64,000 bases of DNA. Source: Glandiceps talaboti. Lineage: Eukaryota; Hemichordata; Enteropneusta; Spengelidae. Shown piece by piece: positions 23,905 through 42,558 of the stretch (its first letter is position 1; every line of letters starts with the position of its first letter). The notes below the pieces were generated by a model, which was not told where the DNA came from, did not search any database, and saw only the letters and a list, made by a program, of their open reading frames with translations. The stretch lies in assembly GCF_964340395.1 (NCBI RefSeq), contig NC_135552.1, positions 16,167,194 to 16,231,193 on the forward strand. The letters are read 5' to 3'. Position numbers and translations under genes: made by a program.

Positions 23905-26900
23905 TGGAAATGTTATGGCAATATTTTATGGTGTAATTATTGGCATTTACTGGCATTCGTTACTTAAAAAGTCAAATCCATGAGTTTTAAGGGATAAAAA
24001 GCCACATCAAACTAGAAAATTCAACGCCTTTTTATATGACCAGGAACAAAAATGGTTAGACGCTTGAAACTTTTATGAGATAAAAAAAATTGAGTAGGAT
24101 TATGTATCGTCAACGGTTAATGACCAGAGAAAGTCATGTTAGTGTCATTCGCGACTCATCCAAAAAGCCTGAGTTCGGAATAACAAATGTATCATTGACG
24201 TTGGTGTGTGTGTGTTGATAGCCCATCTGTCGATCTGCCTACCCATTTCGACCTCAGTGCGGTTTTCCTGGCCTCTGTCCCAGGTGCGCGTGCTCCGTCG
24301 ATAATTGGTTTTAACTTTGGAATCATATTTAGTATGCATAAAAATTGATGGGCCCTAATTTGATTATGATAGGACAGGTCTACCGCGCTTTTCCCTAATC
24401 AGTCAGGCGACAATGGCATTATTCTCGGCTAAGAATTGACTAAGCAATATGCTTAAAAAAAGTTGTAGGGTAAACGCAGAGAAGCTGAAAATTTCCTTTG
24501 GATATATAAGCTTATAGCGGCATTATCTATAGTACTATAAGTTTATTTCGTAAATGAGAAATGTTAAGTTACACACTCGTTCAGCTATAATCGTGCATAT
24601 GTCAATTTCACTGCAATGACGTGACACAACTCTCTCGGTTTTGTTTTTTTGCATTGTGTCGTGTGGATGAAATATTGTAACATCTTTCTAAATTTGATGG
24701 CTGAAACACTGTACGTTACGAGTGCTATTCTTTGCTTGTGTTTTCACGCACTATGCAGACACCAAATAGAACGACGCCCCATTGTTGTACAACACAATAC
24801 TGTTGACTTTATCCCGTTTTGTTTCGCAACACCAGTAACGGGGAACGAGCAGGGTGGGTTTCACAACGTGAACGGGAACACAAAAGAGATGAAATTCAAA
24901 AAGGAAATACTATGTACGTGTATAATATGATTAGTGTTATAACATAGCATATCGTTCACAATACCGTGCGTTATTTGATAATTTTTACGACTTCAATCGA
25001 TGAAGCACAAAGTGGCCGATTAAAAAACTCTCCGAAGCTTCGTTACCTGGCAACTGCTTCTCTAAATAGACACTTTGGAGCTTGAAAAGCACGTACTGTT
25101 GAAATGTAGAAACTCGGTCGGGATTTTTTTTCTACTCGTGTATATTAACCCACTTCGTTCTTATTAGTTTTGTTCCTAAAATTTAGTAAGACTGTAAATC
25201 TCAATTGGTGAAACAAAACGGCATTTCCAGAAATAGCTTTAAATTACGCGCGCTCATAAATCATTTTACTGAGAACACTTCATTTCACGTGAGCAGCACT
25301 TATATTTATCATGAAGAAACACTAACATTTTAAGGGCGTCACCTTGCCGTCAAAACTTATCTACAGTAACATTCATTTTTACAATCAGTCAAAATACATG
25401 TTAACATCTAATTTTTCATAAGTACTTTTCTTTCTCCTGAACTAAGCAAAGAATCGATTTGATCTTGAAAATAAACCTGTACGTATATAAGACAACCTTC
25501 CACAATTAAACATTAATATGCGTGTCATGTTCAAGCTCAGACAACCAACATATAAGCTTCCCGGATAAGCTTATACTGAGCTCAATGAAGCTGTTGTTTG
25601 ACATTGACCAACACATTATACTTTGGTTATATGATACGATCGTTAGTCTAGTCTGACCTATTGGATCATACCTAGGCCTTGCATAGCATGAGTGTAAAAC
25701 CAACTCGTGGAATTAAAAACGGCAATTTTCTTCAAAAATATATGCAAACGCCGCATTTGAAAAGTGACGCATGCGTCTTCAACTTGACACACGTGTCGTC
25801 ATTGAAATTAGCGACAAAAACGATAGCTACAGTTACGTCTAATTTCACGTGACAGACTACTAATTCGAATTCATTTTTAATTTCGTTTAAACTCTGGACT
25901 GCACTTTCAAAGTGATACTGGAGGTGCGTGCGTGTGTATGTTTATGTGTAGGTGTATGTGTGAGTGTGAGGGGGGGGGGGTTCTTTACAACGTGAACTAT
26001 ACTAGAATACGTAAACGTTGCTATACAGAGAGACAAAAATGTATTATGTTCACATGAAGTACAACCTACCAAAATCGTTTTGAGATCTTTGTGTTTTCTT
26101 TGTTATTTTTTATCACGTTTCAACTTTATTTTCGACTGGAATCATATATAGCACATGTAAATTGACGATACACTATTGACCTTCCCGCCATTGTTATATG
26201 ACCAAAAATGTAGGTGTTTTTTTCTGAAACTTTTTCGACATCCCAACTTCGTTTTGGACTGAAAGCTTAGAAATAAACCTCCAAACCAGAGTAACGTCAA
26301 CCTTTTGGTGCAAAAATAATCAAATTTACGATAAAAGTTTCAACACCGTTAACTTGCAAAAAATGTTCGGTTGTGAAGCGTTACTACAACAAACTATAGA
26401 ATACGTGTACATTTCATTCGTTTTACATACACTATATCTACTAATTTGAATATTTACTTTGAATCATACAATCAGTGTCGATGGGAAGAACTTTGTTGAG
26501 AAAGAACACTTTTTTTTGTATATTATTTCAAAATGTATATTTTGTCATTTTGACCTTTAACATTGAAGGCCAAACGTTGTGTGATTATGTGCAATATTGA
26601 GTGTTTTTATTTCTCTCTCCAAATGTACAATATCGCGAGAATTATTTTTAGACCAAGCGTTCGAAGGTTTTTCGACAGGAAGAGATATTCTGTTCGTTGA
26701 TAATTAAATATTAAGGAGATCCGATACATTTTTACCGAAGTGTATGTAATAAGTCTAATATTGACGAGGAAAAGTTAATACCGAGTGAACTCAGTGCACA
26801 TATTCATATCTTTTTACCATCGAAAATGTGCCAAAGTGTCATATTACCATAGAAACATATTCATACTGAAATTTTATGACTGGAATTTCATACCTTAGGT

Positions 26901-28094
26901 GCCTGGCAACACTGAACTGTGTTTCTATATGTTGCTAAATTAAACTGACCCCACCACCCATCAATAGCCTTAATATATCAAATGAACACTGCTCTAGTTT
27001 TGAACTCTATTGATTGTGCGTGATATTTTGGACGCACAAGTCGACATTTTTATGGCATAGACTAGTTCGAAACAAAACAAAAAAAAAGAAAAAGAAAATA
27101 AACAAAGTAGATGAGAAAAGTATTATATATAAAAGTTTTAATATTTGTACGGCACTCAAAACCTTTGTACGGTAGAAGTTCTATTTTTCCCTAAAATATT
27201 TTGATTTTTAACTTTGATACATCAGGCTTGATAGTTTCCTCGCATATACACTATAATGTTGTAGAATAAATGTAGTTTGTTTGTCCAGTTTGTAGTTTTA
27301 GACCGTCTTAAAATTTGATGGTAGCATTACCGTGCATGGCTGCGACAGAGTTTTCCCGCACATACGTGGTACAGCAAGCTGGTTGTCCGAGAGGTGGCCG
27401 AGGTGCGCATGTCTATTTTCCTCGCTGCGTTGCTCTCGCAATGTATGACGGGAAGGCCTTGTCGTGTTGTGATGAGTTGACTTGTATTTTATCAATGTTG
27501 TCACTTTGAGATGTGTATATTTTGCAAGTTTTACAGGAGCCAATAAAATACTCAATGCGTTGAAACTGACAAACGTAGCTGTATCTGTATGTGATTGCTT
27601 GTATTCTAACACACGTTCCTTGTTTTTTTTGTTTATTTAACCACCCTCCATTTTTTGTTGTTTGTTGGGGGTGGGGGTGGGGGTTAGGTTAATAAACAAT
27701 AATTTTTTCCGTTGACACATTTTAACTTACAGGTCAGGGGGCGAAGTAGCAGCAACTCTATTAAACTTCATTTTCACAGATGAAAAAATAATCCAAAAAA
27801 AATCTTTTCATGTGAAACCATGCAGGATTTACCATTTTACCTGCCGATGGGTCACCGCTTTTAACCCACAGAGGCTAAACTATTAACATGATTGTTAACT
27901 TCATTCCTTTAATTCGGCAACTGCGCCTGTAAATATTTCTTTTACATCGTCGTTAACGTTGTTTCACAGGCACGGACTTTAAATACCGCCAACACAAGAT
28001 AATACATACACTGTGTACACATACTTTGATCGTATACACGTATCAGTGTGAGTTGGCAAGTACATCTATTAAGTTGGAAAAAAAAATGGCATAA
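23905..28094. other. Long noncoding stretch
   Basis: No gene, RNA or complete element was recognised. Contains a GT-rich patch and a poly(G) run at about 25925-25980. Confidence 0.45.
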
Positions 28095-28465
28095 GGCGTA
28101 ACAAATGTGTGGTTCCGATTAAGCTCAATTTTAGAATAGATGGGGTATGTAGATTTGTTTATTATTCAATTTTTTCCATTACTTACAGTATGTAAGTGTC
28201 TAGTTCAGGTACTATTTATGTTTTCCGTTGTTTTCCGTATGGTTTCTGTGTTATTGGTTTCTTCTCATCAGATGTACAGCCATTACAGAATGGAAGAACA
28301 GTTATGTCATTTTCCACACCCACTATTTCTCGCGAGACATCACAAGTTTCACGATTTTATTTATTTTTTCTCAAATACGTAAAATCGTTTAGGGTCGGAA
28401 GTGAAAAACTAGGTGGGGTCGGGTAACCGCCTAATTCTAATAAAAAAAGGTTTAATTCTTACGCC
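28095..28465. mobile_element. MITE-like element, copy A
   Basis: About 371 bases, similar along its length to 57570-57954. Shared blocks include ggttccgatta, caattttagaataga/caattttaaaataggtggggta, atcagatgtac.gccatta, and aggtggggtcgggtaacc. The outermost bases form a short inverted repeat, GGCGTAA...TTACGCC. No transposase frame is present, so it would be non-autonomous. Superfamily not assigned. Confidence 0.6.
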
Positions 28466-29580
28466 ATGTCGGACTTTGACAATTTTATTGTTTGCTCCCT
28501 CCTCACCTGAACGCACGACAGAACAACCATTCTTGGGTTTAGACATTGTGATTGTAAAAATCTACAAGTATCCGGGGAAAAAGTGACAGTTGGTGGTTTG
28601 GTTTTCTAGCCTGATACTTTAGCATGTAAGAGGAACAGAAGGAGAACCCAGAATACGTCTATTACTGCACTGACAATTCAATGAGTCCATCTTTCCATGT
28701 CGTCAAAAATTTGAGATTCATTATCGGTAAAGCTCTTTCACACTGCGTGAATGAGATATTTTGATGTTTTGAACGATTACAAAATTAAATATCTCGCGGA
28801 AATAGCTGACATTTGAGAATAAACAAACAAATTTCATAGCAATTCTTAGCCTAGGTGCTCACCAGAAACAGTGGCATATGGCCTAATTGTCACGTGATCA
28901 ATTTGACGTGGTAGACCCCGAGGCAGTGCTCATCCCTTAATGGAAATCCGCGAAAAGGGTAACTTAGGGGGTCACCTTGCGGAAGTCACGTGATTAAGAT
29001 TGACATTTGTGAGTGACGAACAACTTTTTTTCGGGATGCGATGCAGGTGTACACATACAAGGAAAAAGAGTGACAGATGTGGGGATACGGTGACATTGGC
29101 TGTGTTGTTTAAATCATTGCCGGTGATGTATATGGACAAATCTCGTCCTGCAATCGATTCTATCCTATCCTATCATATCATTCTCTATAGCTGTTCATCA
29201 GAAATTCACCGAACTATAACGAAATGCATGCTTGATGGATAAGAACGAAATTTTCTGATAAAATTTCACGTAATAGTCACCTTAGCTTTAAAAAAAATAA
29301 ATCCATGATTTAAAAGTGTATTTGAGTACGTGGTACTTCAATTTCGTGTCTCGAAGTAGGTGAAATTACCACTCTCAGAAAACGACTATTGTGGAGTTGT
29401 GCCGACAGATGTTTCATTTGATACATCCCGAAATATATGACATTAGTCTTCGACAGAGATAATTTTACCAACACATGCAAGCTTCGAATATATCTATCGC
29501 TGATACGACTATATGAACTGTTGCTTGTGCTGAACAAGTTTCAGTTCTCAGTATCGAACTAAACAATATCATACATCCCA
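28466..29580. other. Noncoding stretch, nothing recognised
   Basis: No coding exon or repeat unit was identified by eye. Confidence 0.4.
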
Positions 29581-29581
29581 A

Positions 29582-29617
<36 letters not shown>

Positions 29618-29729
29618 CACCACCACCACCACCACCACCACCACCACCACCACTACCACCGCCACCACCACCACCACCACCAACACCAACAACAACAATA
29701 ACAACAACAACAACAACAACAACAACAAT
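29581..29729. repeat. Compound (GAC)-(ACC)-(AAC) trinucleotide tract
   Basis: Three adjacent blocks of trinucleotides differing by one base: ACG (about 29583-29617), ACC (about 29617-29680) and AAC (about 29681-29729). A stepwise mutated array is the simplest reading. Confidence 0.95.
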
Positions 29730-29938
29730 CAAAACATTATTTCACGTTTTGTTTAAAGTGATCGACAAACTTTTAGAAAAATAAAAATCATCTACAAATA
29801 TGCTTCCATAATTTGACAAATAAGTTAGTGCGAATAAGTTGTCAATTTACATGCATTTATTCCAAGAAAGTTTGTGAAATTTGCACTCAGGACGTTATTA
29901 TTCTTTCTAATCTTGTGTTTGTGGTTGACTTTGTGTTT

Positions 29939-30369
29939 GTGCTGTGCTGTGTTGTGTTGTGCTGTGCTGTGCTGTGTTGTGTTGTGTTGTGTTGTGTTGT
30001 GTTGTGTTGTGTTGTGTGGTGTGGTGTGGTGTGGTGTGGTGTGTTGTGTTGTGTTGTGTTGTGTTGTGTTGTGTTGTGTTGTGTTGTGTTGTGTTGTGTT
30101 GTGTTGTGTTGTGTTGTGTCGTGTTGTGTTGTGTTGTGTTGTGTTGTGTTGTGTTGTGTGGTGTTGTGTGGTGTGCTGTGCTGTGCTGTGCTGTGCTGTG
30201 TTGTGCTATGCTGTGTTGTGTTGTGTTGTGTTGTGTTGTGTTGTGTTGTGTTGTGTGGTGTGGTGTGGTGTGGTGTGGTGTGGTGTGGTGTGGTGTGGTG
30301 TGGTGTGGTGTGGTGTGGTGTGGTGTGGTGTGGTGTGGTGTGCGTGTGTGTGTGTTTGCCGTGTGTTGT
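29939..30369. repeat. GTGTT-type pentanucleotide satellite
   Basis: About 430 bases of a five-base repeat with block-wise variants: GTGCT, GTGTT and GTGGT runs alternate in homogeneous blocks, most clearly a long GTGGT block at 30255-30340. All reading frames through it (Cys-Val-Val-Leu, His-Thr-Thr) are artefacts. Confidence 0.97.
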
Positions 30370-30899
30370 GTAAATGTATACATAATACGAACTCTAGACA
30401 TAATGACTCAGTTAGGAATCTAACACAGGAAGAGGAAAACCGTTGATGTGATTTGCCGCATGCATATAAAGAAATTGACCCACTTTTGGATGGTATAAAA
30501 TGTTGAAACCGGATCCTCTGATTTACATGCTATTGAAATTATGACACCGAAATGGCATGATTATCAGAAAATAAATGATGTAAGTGGCGGCGATACAAGT
30601 ACTTAAGTACGAGATGGAATTACAACCTTAACATTACAGAATGGTTGCTATTGGTTACTCTTATACAGCTAAGATAATGGATGCATGGCGTTCCAGTTGT
30701 GTGAATCTGAAGCTAACTACTATCACATGTAAGTATACGTATGTCATAACTGCCAACATGCTACCATGCAATGACGGTTATAACACGCCAAATGTTCTTC
30801 CAGACCGGCCTATCTCTAGTCGTCTCCGAGTTTGGGTTAAGATATTACGGAATCAAACATTTATTCATTAACTTAATCATTCATTAACACTGAACCCAT

Positions 30900-30997
30900 G
30901 AGGGATGGCCCTCACTGGACTTCTTGGGAGACAAGTGTTTATATACTTAAAGAACTATCCAGTATAAATAAAGATTATTATTATTATTATTATTATT
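30900..30997 (+). mobile_element. Retroelement 3' tail ending in (ATT)n
   Basis: A short segment ending in gtataaataaagattatta and an ATT array. This A/T-trinucleotide end after an aataaag signal is typical of some LINE/SINE 3' ends. No coding part was found upstream. Confidence 0.45.
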
Positions 30998-33340
30998 CAT
31001 TTATTTTTCACCTATTTATTTATTCTAATAAGTAAAAGTAATATTGAACATGTCTTCTTGTTTCGATATTTCGATATTGTTTTTACTTCAATTTATATAT
31101 TCATTCTCATGAATTTTATTGCTGTCTTCATATACCACCTAGACTAAATTCTGTCATTTATATCTACGAAATGTCCCTCCTCGAATATGATCCTGCAGTG
31201 TGAGGAGATTTTCTGACGCAAGCGGCGCACTTGTTCTTTCGTCAGCATTGATATTTGATGAACAGCAGATTCTGAAGTCTTTGATATGAATCCATGTTTC
31301 TAAATTTAGCTTTACCCTTGACGTCATAACGCTTGTCCAAGTCAAAGATCATAAACATCCCGCATTTAATTCAAGCTAGACAACCCGGCATTCATAAGTA
31401 CAATTCCATGACTAATAAAGACTGCATGTAGTCGTTCCAAAAATAATACCACACAACTTCAAAAAGTTCTGTGATCCTGACGAACGCACTTTAAAAAAAA
31501 CCAAACTGTGCTATTATATTAGCCATCAATATTGGGATGCTTGAGTATGTTGTTTTGTTACCGTATTGCTTCACATAACATTATTGGCGGCAGACTGTCC
31601 GTGTGATAGTAACACTTACAGCCGATTTCAAAATACCATTCTGAGATTCTGTTTGATACGGTCACGAAGAAACTAATAAGAAACTACACATGCTTCACTT
31701 TAAGATATGAAGTACAGTTCCTTGCAACATTTTGTCTAAATGAAATGAGCTGATATGCCACCTTGCGGACATCATATGCAGACGTCAAAACATTGGCGCC
31801 TGCGTCTTGTTGCAGCACGCTGGTTTAAATGATAATTTATTTCATTCAGGCCAAATGTAGCAATAAATGTAGCAATAAATTGCCATCTTGTTATTAAATT
31901 GTACCATGTGCAGGTTTTTTTATGTTGATTTCAGCGTGGTTGTATCACACATTGTAGCTGAACGGTATTTTGAAATCCGCTGTAGCTGTTGCAAAACCCA
32001 CGCCTTCAGTACCAAATACATTGATTCCAAAAGGACGATATTAAAAAACCAATTCAGTGTATTTTTCATTCGTGTCAGTATAAAACAATAATAGACAAAA
32101 TCCGTAAATACGAATTCGCAAAAATATCACACTTGAATCAAGTCTCAGTTATTATATAGCTCAAATTTGTCTTGAAAGCGAAAATCTGAAAATTAGGGCG
32201 TTTTGTCATTGAGTAGGTGTGTAGAGTTTTTCACTTTGTTCTCACACCTTCAAAGGTTAAAGGTCTTATGTTTCCGCTCTCGTATTTTGTCACTCACCTC
32301 TGTACTTTCCATTCCAATTCACATCTCTTTGTTGTTTAAATTTTTTTAAAGAAAGGATCTCTTCAAATAACCGATACGTTTACTTTGAGTACAAATCGGA
32401 TTGTTATTGACAAAAGTCTGAAAACAATAACTTCATTAAGCCGACAACTTTCGATTTGAGGAAAAAAACTGCTATGACGACATTCTATGATCATGGCTGA
32501 CGACAACACCATATACGTAACATTCCCGTAGGAATTCAAATTTTCAAAACACAGCGTAAGTCACCATTGTCATTGCTCACACGTTTTGGACAATGGATAA
32601 ATAGTTACAGTAAAACAGTTTAGACTTTTTCGGATTTGAACGTCTACTGTTATGGAAATATCCGCAGCACTTGAGCACAAAAACGGACTGACTGTTGTCA
32701 CACCATAGCGGAATTTTCAAGTTAAAACCAAATAAACCATTACGTTCTTTAGGAGAAGCTTATTAATTCCACAATTCAAAGACAGAGTTTCCAATGTTTG
32801 GCATAAGTTCTGAAAGTTAATCGTACACTCTTTTGGTTGGTTGGTGAAGTTCTGGTTTTTTTTTTGCGTTACTGTGTCTGTTATCACACATTTCATTGTG
32901 TGCACTGTGATGTCTGTAAATAAAAGCGGATATTATATCCAAAGCTATGACACAAGGTCACGCCCTCTCTTACTACCACTCGAATGAATACAACATCTGT
33001 CAAATCTTGTGTTTTTTGAAATCACATGTATTACATGGAGTCAACGAATGTCGATTGTAAACTAGCCAGAAACGTTGGCCAGCGTGGGGTTACGATTTCC
33101 ATCAATTTGTCAAATGAACTTTCTGATCGAAGAGCTAATAACCACAAAATTTGGAGTTCGGTTCATGAAAGTTGCTTACAATGGGTACTACAGGTGGTTG
33201 GGTACACCAAATTGAACACTGTTTGTCTTCTGTTATTATCGGAAAGCCCTTGACACAACGCAGAGTCAATTAGTGGGACTCTGGCACTCCGGCTATTATA
33301 TACTCTACATCTTTATTATTGAGAATTTTGACTCGTTTGG
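30998..33340. other. Noncoding stretch, nothing recognised
   Basis: No exon or element supported; a small tandem duplication (atgtagcaataa) lies at about 31855-31880. Confidence 0.4.
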
Positions 33341-33344
33341 CCGA

Positions 33345-33384
33345 CAGTGGGGGTGGGGGTGGGGGTGGGGTAGGGGTAGGGGTT
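33345..33384 (+). repeat. (GGGGGT)n G-rich tract
   Basis: Runs of three to five G separated by T or TA. The plus strand could form G-quadruplexes, but this is not demonstrated. Confidence 0.9.
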
Positions 33385-33520
33385 GGCAGAAGTATATATG
33401 GTACAAAGTATAGTCAGTATACAAAATATAGAGATTCTAGATCTGAACATGACATATATGTAAAACACACATAAACACGCGTAAAGAATAATATAGACAC
33501 AATACAAATAACTTAAATAT

Positions 33521-33929
33521 GTATCTGTGTATGTATGTATGTATGTATGTATGTATGTATGTATGTATGTATGTATGTATGTATGTATGTATGTATGTAT
33601 GACTGTCTGTCTGTCTATCTGTTTGTAATGAATGTATGTATGTATGTATGTATGTATGTATGTATGTATGTATGTATGTATGTATGTATGACTGTCTGTC
33701 TGTCTATCTGTTTGTAATGAATGTATGTATGTATGTATGTATGTATGTATGTATGTATGTATGTATGTATGTATGTATGTATGTATGTATGTATGTATGT
33801 ATGTGTGTGTGTGTGTGTGTGTGTGTATGCATGCATGCATGCATGCATGCATGCATGCATGCATGCATGTATGTATGTATGTATGTATGTATGTATGTAT
33901 GTATGTATGTATGTATGCATGTATGTATG
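33521..33929. repeat. TATG/ATGC arrays with an 89-base higher-order repeat
   Basis: TATG tetranucleotide array interrupted twice by the same insert (gactgtctgtctgtctatct then gtttgtaatgaatg) at 33601 and 33690, a period of 89. It continues through a GT run (33804-33826) and an ATGC run (33828-33867) back into TATG. All Cys-Met-Tyr-Val frames are artefacts. Confidence 0.96.
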
Positions 33930-39898
<5,969 letters not shown>

Positions 39899-40001
39899 AC
39901 GAGTATAAAGTTGGCGTCAGATTCAGATATCTTATGAACGTTATATTGAGCGTCAGATGGCCTCAGATCCGATTCTGAATCCGATGCCAACTTTATACTC
40001 G
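39899..40001. repeat. Inverted repeat (hairpin)
   Basis: Left arm acgagtataaagttggcgtc at 39899 onward continues into agattcagat. It is mirrored by the right arm ending gccaactttatactcgt at 40001. Arms of roughly 30-35 bases with a few mismatches flank a loop of about 40 bases. It may be the end-to-end remnant of a foldback element. Confidence 0.7.
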
Positions 40002-40849
40002 TGCTCTACACTACTGAGAAAGACTCTGTTTTCAGGGTTTCATACGTGCCAACCTTATTTTGTGTTTCCCTTGGATCTGCACTCTGCATTTGCTGGACAA
40101 ACACGAGAAAAAAGAAGACTCCGAGGCAGTGTATTTAAGTGATTCAAACTCACCAGAAAACAATTTTTTTTCTTGGCCTTAAAATAGGTTTACAATGAGC
40201 GCTGAGTTCACAAACAGGTGAAATATTTATCATCGTTTCAATTTCGTCAAATATGGACTTATCATTTTCAAATTTCACACACTGATGCGCAGATGAATAA
40301 AGAGAAATCGTGTCTTTTTAGATTTTCGATTAGAAGTTTAGGAAGTAGAGTAAAACGTCGATTATCCAAACGCTTACGGGGACATGCATTTTAGTTCGAA
40401 TATGCGGTAAGTTCGGATATGTTATGAGATGGGACGGGGCAGGGTCAAAAGGTCGCACTCATACAGAATGAACGTAACGTACACTTACACATGTTACATG
40501 CACTCTCAGACAAATGAAACGTACCGTACTACATAGAAACCTTTTTAATGAACTGTACTTATTTAATACTAAAACTAAATAAAGAGTTGAATATAATAGG
40601 AAAACGACATTGTGAATTGAATACGTGTAGAAGAAATCAAAAAACGTATTTACAAGAAAGACGACGACGTGGTGGACAGCTGATAAGAACACACTGTTAT
40701 CATGGTTGCATCTATAAATAGTGTTCACTGACATGTAAATGTAATCAAATTGTATCAATGTGTACAAACGATGTGTCCGCATTTAGCCACTCAATGAGAA
40801 AAAAAAAAATTTCAGAAAAACGAAGTAAGGGGTTTCTGTTTCATTGCAC
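40002..40849. other. Noncoding stretch, nothing recognised
   Basis: No domain in the frames present (for example 40459-40782, -). Confidence 0.4.
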
Positions 40850-41496
40850 GGCTGTCTGCTGCTTTTCTGTGTAAACTACGGAGCAAACAACTGGGTAGGT
40901 TCACAATCAGGCTGCGACTCTAGCCATAACAAACACCGAGAAAACATAGCTGCCGCTTCGACGCCGTGTGATGATACCGGTTCACACGGGACATCGTTTT
41001 CTTTATCTTCAGTTTCACTATCAATTTCAGTGTCAATCTTAGCATCGTGTAATATCTCTTCATCATCAAAAGTTTGGTACCCGGGGTCTGCTTCATTCGT
41101 AGTATAAGCAAGTCCGAAATTTCCTGTCTGTCAGTGGGAGCGATCTGGTCAATCACACCAGCATGTTTTCGTTGTCGACGTCATCTGATACTGTTTCACC
41201 ACTAGTTGTTACGATCGGTTCTGTAACTGCTTCATCAGGGATGTTCAACTTGAGTCTGTGCCATGCATTATTACGGAGAGTGTCTGCTGTCAATGCATTC
41301 CAGGATTCCGAAGCTGAAAAAGTTTTACACCTTTGAAAATCTTTATTGGAAAAAGAAACGAAACTCCTTTCACTTCTGACCGACAATCATCTTTTCGGTA
41401 TCACAATCAATGGTCAAAGTAGCAATCCCGCAACAGATATAGAGTTAAATTTCTTGCATAAATCCTTACGGAAGGCATTCAGTTTACATCTGGTTA
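40850..41496 (-). pseudogene. Tigger/jerky-like transposase C-terminal remnant
   Basis: Minus-strand pieces read ESWNALTADTLRN then AWHRLKLNIPDEA (about 41235-41310). After a frame change they read TFDDEEILHDAKID, an acidic run, and VSSHGVEAAAMFSRCLLWLE with SQPD (about 40875-41090). This order (W..L...T+RN.W.KL, then D.EI, acidic linker, SH..A......L..LE.Q) is the C-terminal region of pogo/Tigger and jerky-type DDE proteins (family knowledge). The DDE core, DNA-binding domain and TIRs are not seen. A frameshift, an extra Asn codon and stops make it non-functional. The family call is an inference from motif order. Confidence 0.55.
41224..41496. repeat. Direct duplication of transposase remnant, copy 1
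   Basis: Begins taactgcttcatcagggatg and matches 41736-42002 with few substitutions and indels; offset about 512 bases. Confidence 0.93.
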
Positions 41497-41683
41497 TTCA
41501 AAGCTAAGCCAGCGTACAATAGCGATATAAGATACATATTAGCCAGGAGACAGTGTACAGTCACTTTAGTGAACTATCCATTTAAATCGCGCATGCTAGG
41601 AATCATCACGTAAATAACGATTTTAATAACATCGCTATGTATTCAAAAAGTAGCTTTTTTCCTTTCTTTTTTCCAAAATCTCA

Positions 41684-41720
41684 GGGGGGGGGGGGGCAGC
41701 TGCCCCCCTTGCCCCCCCCC
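41684..41720. repeat. Poly(G)-CAGCTG-poly(C) palindrome
   Basis: About 13 G, then CAGCTG, six C, TTG and ten C. The G and C runs can pair around the palindromic CAGCTG core. It lies just before the second transposase remnant. Confidence 0.9.
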
Positions 41721-41735
41721 AGGCTACGGTACTGG

Positions 41736-42002
41736 TAACTGCTTCATCAGGGATGTTCCACTTGAGTTTGTGCCATGCATTACGGAGAGTGTCTGCTGTC
41801 AATGCATTCCAGGATTCCGAAGCTGAAAAAGTTTTACACCTTTGAAAATCTTTAAATTGGAAAAAGAAATGAAACTCCTTTCACTTCTGACCGACAATCA
41901 TCTTTTCGGTATCACAATCAACGGTGAGAAATGCCGCAACAGATATAGAGCTAAATTTCTTGCATAAATCCTTACGGAAGGCATTCAGTTTAAATCTGGT
42001 TT
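41736..42002 (-). pseudogene. Second copy of Tigger/jerky-like transposase fragment
   Basis: The minus strand again encodes WNALTADTLRNAWHKLKWN followed by IPDEA, here without the extra Asn codon of copy 1, so this copy preserves the motif better. Only the block equivalent to 41224-41496 is present; the acidic C-terminal part is missing. Confidence 0.55.
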
Positions 42003-42035
42003 CATCTCTTATACAGTGAGTGCAAGTTTATGACA

Positions 42036-42440
42036 CTGGTAATCCAGCCTTTGGTTTACTAGACACAAACTAAATCTATTGTTCTTCAATGTGGTAGATT
42101 ACACAAGTGGGTGATAGCAGTTCCTCTGTTCACAGGGTGCTCAGGCTCAGTTAGTTTTGTTTACAAATACATACATACATACATACATACATACATACAT
42201 ACATACATACATACATACATACATACATACATACAAACAAACAAGTAAACCAAAAAAAATTAAAAAAATTAAAAAGTAAACAAATAAATAAATAAACAAA
42301 CAAACAAACAAACAAACAAACACAAACAAACAAACTACCCGACACATGAGTAGATACATACATGAATAAACGACAACAAACCAACGAACAAACACTGCCC
42401 CCCCCCCCCCTTCCGAAATGGTCACAAATGCAAATAACCC
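42036..42440 (-). repeat. Inverted-repeat arm L
   Basis: The reverse complement shares its outer end (about 42036-42085), the block adjoining the CATA array (taactgagcctgagcaccct) and its inner end (gggttatttgcatttgtgac plus a poly(G) run) with 43079-43575. A CATA array (42168-42235) and a (CAAA)-rich tract lie inside. Confidence 0.85.
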
Positions 42441-42558
42441 ACTCATTGATCTATGGAGTAATCAATCAGCTATTCAAATACTATTATATCAATTTAAATA
42501 TTAAAACAGTTGAAATTACACCCACAAAGTATTTCTGACATGGTGCTATTTCATTCCA

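Noticed and set aside
29813-30446. Cys-Val-Leu and His-Thr frames up to 190 codons on both strands
   Set aside because: They are translations of a five-base satellite, open in several frames at once, so not a protein.
33345-33384. G-rich tract considered as an internal telomere repeat
   Set aside because: Units are GGGGGT and GGGGTA-like, not TTAGGG; treated as a simple G-rich repeat.
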